A stretch of 64,000 bases of DNA, taken from positions 1,051,754-1,115,753 of the forward strand of contig NZ_BDCR01000004.1 in NCBI RefSeq assembly GCF_001618385.1, given 5' to 3'. Source of the stretch: Paludibacter jiangxiensis (GTDB taxonomy: Bacteria; Bacteroidota; Bacteroidia; Bacteroidales; Paludibacteraceae). The notes below the pieces were generated by a model. The model saw nothing but the letters and a program-made list of their open reading frames with translations, was not told where the DNA came from and ran no database searches. Positions 62,801-64,000 of this stretch are shown here, one piece after another (the stretch's first letter is position 1; every line of letters begins with the position of its first letter). The translations under genes and the position numbers were made by a program.

Positions 62801-64000
62801 CAGCTTCAGGAACAGCATTGCATTCAACGGTAACGTCGGCAGGAGCTTCGCTCAAAATAGGAGCGGTGGTATCCTGAACTTTGATCACCTGAACTTTCGA
62901 TGCGCTGTTTCCGCAAGCGTCGGTAGCTGTCCAGGTACGAGTCAGAGTGTAGGTACTCGGGCAAACGCCATCGGTACGTACTTCACTGTAAGTTACCACA
63001 GGAGCCACGTCACAATTATCGGTAGCTGTCAGCGTTGCAGCTACAGGTACTGCATTGCATTCTACAGTAACGTCGGCAGGAGCTTCGCTCAAAATAGGAG
63101 CGGTGGTATCCTGTACCTTGATCACCTGAACTTTCGAAGAGCTGTTTCCACAAGCGTCGGTTGCTGTCCATGTGCGGGTCAGAGTGTAGGTACTCGGGCA
63201 AACGCCGTTAGTTCTTACTTCTGTGTAAGTTACAGGTATGACCGTGCTATTGTAATCTGAAGCTGTAAGTGTTGCTGCATCTGGTATTACGTTGCATTCT
63301 ACGGTAACATCAGCAGGAGCATCACTCAGTACAGGGGCTGCCGTATCCTGTACTTTAATTATTTGTGTTTTTGAAGAACTGTTACCGCAAGCGTCGGTGG
63401 CCGTCCAAGTGCGTGTTAGTGTGTAATTATTTGGACAATTGCCATCAGTTCTTACTTCTGTGTAAGTTACCACTGGAGCTGCATCACAATTGTCTGTCGC
63501 TGTCAGTGTAGCCGCGGTTGGAACAGCATTGCTTTCTACGGTAATATCTGTCGGTGCTTCGCTCAAAACCGGAGCTTTTTTGTCCTGAACGGTGATTACC
63601 TGTGTCTTTGAAGAACTGTTACTGCAGGCGTCGGTGGCTGTCCAGATGCGGGTCAGGGTGTAATTGCTCGGGCAAGCGCCGTCGGTGCTCACTTCCTTGT
63701 AAGTAACCACAGGAGCTGCGTCGCAGTTATCGGTAGCTGTTAGTGTTGCAGCTACAGGTACGGCATTGCATTCCACGGTAGCGTCAGCAGGAGCCTCGCT
63801 CAAAACCGGAGCGGTGGTATCCTGTACCTTGATCACCTGTGTCTTCGATGCACTGTTACTGCAGGCGTCGGTTGCTGTCCATGTGCGAGTCAGGGTGTAT
63901 GTGCTCGGGCAAACGCCGTCGGTACGTACTTCCTTGTAAGTTACCACGGGAGCTACATCACAATTATCGGTAGCAGTCAGCGTAGCAGCTTCAGGAACAG
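59850..64000 (-). CDS. Giant CTD-B adhesin, HYR and cadherin-like repeats (5' end outside window)
   Basis: The frame runs off the right edge, so the N-terminus and signal peptide are not seen; at least 1380 codons are present. From the edge come about seven nearly identical 79-residue repeats ('TAPILSEAPADVTVECNAVP', 'TYTLTRTWTATDACGNSASK'). A HYR-like domain ('CPPSQTVFVDVDKN') follows, then three or four cadherin-like repeats ('TPEDTPVSGNVLANDSDVDG') and a DUF11-like domain. The C-terminal type B sorting domain (gliding-motility type) has 'IPDAFTPNQDGHNDKF', 'NRWGNKVYES' and 'LPSGTYYYII'. PorP/SprF and OmpA-like genes follow. A long surface adhesin exported by type IX secretion is inferred. 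Confidence 0.92.
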   Translation of the reverse strand, partial: VPEAATLTATDNCDVAPVVTYKEVRTDGVCPSTYTLTRTWTATDACSNSASKTQVIKVQDTTAPVLSEAPADATVECNAVPVAATLTATDNCDAAPVVTYKEVSTDGACPSNYTLTRIWTATDACSNSSSKTQVITVQDKKAPVLSEAPTDITVESNAVPTAATLTATDNCDAAPVVTYTEVRTDGNCPNNYTLTRTWTATDACGNSSSKTQIIKVQDTAAPVLSDAPADVTVECNVIPDAATLTASDYNSTVIPVTYTEVRTNGVCPSTYTLTRTWTATDACGNSSSKVQVIKVQDTTAPILSEAPADVTVECNAVPVAATLTATDNCDVAPVVTYSEVRTDGVCPSTYTLTRTWTATDACGNSASKVQVIKVQDTTAPILSEAPADVTVECNAVPEAATLTATDNCDVAPVVTYKEVRTDGVCPSTYSLTRTWTATDACGNSASKTQVIKVQDTKAPILSEAPADVTVECNAVPVAATLTATDNCDAAPVVTYKEVRTDGVCPSTYTLTRTWTATDACNNSASKTQVIKVQDTTAPVLSCPPSQTVFVDVDKNFATVTIASPTVTDNCGQVKYSNDFNHTMNASGQYPIGTTTVTWTATDECGNTTSCKQTITVVDNQNPLFTKCFTGQNVSFTSQSGVYTYTIKGTGWDATATDNDALASLTYDMTGATTGSGTTLDNAILNVGLTNIKWTATDKSGNTTVCEYAITVIYGNVPPIAVDDNVSTPEDITATGNVLANDTDPDVTNVLTVTGFVWNGTTYSPGTATSAEGTLTLNANGGFTFVPTLNYNGTVPAITYMISDGVGGTASAKLIITVTAVNDAPVARPDVYTTPEDTPVSGNVLANDSDVDGDPLSVANIVVGEKVYTTPASVNVSSTGTLVAAANGAFTFTPALNFNGKVPTVFYRATDGSAVVSSTLDITVTAANDNPVANADVKSTPEDTPLNDNVLTNDADVDGDPLTVTGFTIGGTAYSAGATATMTGIGTIIINTNGSYTFTPMANYNGSVPVITYNISDGNGGTASGTLTITVTSVSDPPVAVNDNVTMIQNTSTTINVLSNDSFGPDGPSTTAITATSAAHGTVTVNNGGTPNNPTDDKIVYTPTTGYTGSDSFTYTIAASNGLTSTATVTITVRPYTDMMTFNKRSTSPVNNGDGTVNWKYTISVTNKLTTDSITSIHITDDLSRVILSPMEFRVVGITATGKLKANGLFDGVTRTNVLLDGSAVAPNSTEEITIEVHTTLNRFFGTVYNQAVLDGSSRTTGAISNVLSDDPSNTEGAFPRPTKTEIPEILIIPDAFTPNQDGHNDKFTIIHSSRITISLEVFNRWGNKVYESNDYQNDWDGKGSGHLLGQNLPSGTYYYIIVIRNTETNKVEKLASYITLRR
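62380..64000. repeat. 237-bp tandem coding repeats
   Basis: Copies start near 62395, 62632, 62869 and 63106, exactly 237 bp (79 codons) apart, and continue to the window edge with small length drift. Neighbouring copies are almost identical at the DNA level ('caggagcttcgctcaaaat', 'cgtcggtagctgtcca'), including at synonymous sites. This indicates recent expansion or gene conversion. Confidence 0.9.

Noticed and set aside
62361..63260. A 299-residue + strand reading frame
   Set aside because: It is antisense to the 79-residue repeats of the CTD-B adhesin, has the same periodicity and is rich in Cys and Ser as expected from a shadow frame.
62380..64000. Possible CRISPR or non-coding satellite repeats
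   Set aside because: The 237-bp units keep an open frame of 79-residue Ig-like domains on the - strand, so they are coding repeats.

Overview
The window looks like a chromosomal segment of a Bacteroidales bacterium (phylum Bacteroidota), plausibly near Paludibacter. The evidence is the Bacteroidota-type promoter boxes (TTG/TTTG, about 19 bp, TAnnTTTG) before many genes, a trp operon in the order B-E-G-D-C-F-A, surface proteins with type IX secretion C-terminal domains, and PorP/SprF and OmpA-like partners. No species can be assigned without a database search.

Layout. 0-1.3 kb: a REP-associated tyrosine transposase (RAYT) between two copies of a composite array of small hairpins. 1.3-2.5 kb: secreted GH10 xylanase. 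2.6-9.8 kb: the complete tryptophan operon, preceded by a canonical promoter, a 21-residue leader peptide with three consecutive Trp codons and an intrinsic terminator, so control by transcription attenuation is likely; a possible internal promoter lies at the end of trpD. 9.9-13.5 kb: small envelope proteins, a flavin reductase-rubredoxin fusion and an ABC exporter pair. 13.5-14.2 kb: a second RAYT with a different hairpin family. 14.4-32.5 kb: housekeeping genes (mutS, a flippase-like membrane protein, a DsbD-like reductase, a UPF0597 protein, dus, a YwbE-like gene, ftsK, rimO, two HU-family genes, a glycosyltransferase, dxs and a DUF554 gene). One HU gene is fused to a membrane segment and a LysM-like domain, a possible chromosome-to-cell-wall tether.

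32.7-43.55 kb: a 10.8-kb integrated element in the 3' end of a tRNA-Asp(GUC) gene, bounded by a 15-bp direct repeat. Every gene I can support is on the + strand: tyrosine integrase, an integrase-N-domain-like protein, small HTH regulators, two tiny paralogues, an orphan protein resembling phage tail hub/late control D proteins, a Rep that resembles filamentous-phage gpII rolling-circle initiators, a terminase-small-subunit-like HTH protein and an HNH-like protein. It also has three near-identical 34-bp repeats, two of them ending in start codons, a 1.1-kb gene-free region full of hairpins and tandem repeats, and possible origin-like hairpins. I see no large terminase, capsid, portal, Zot, relaxase or transfer genes. 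It resembles a phage satellite or cryptic replicative element of mixed ancestry and is my main candidate for an undescribed system.

44-64 kb, - strand: surface machinery. A CTD-B giant adhesin (its start lies beyond the window) is followed by a PorP/SprF-family protein and an OmpA/PD40 lipoprotein-like protein, the arrangement expected for type IX export and anchoring of a B-type cargo. Downstream lie a 3618-residue multidomain protein with a type A sorting domain and a small secreted protein with an unusual C-terminal sorting-like segment.
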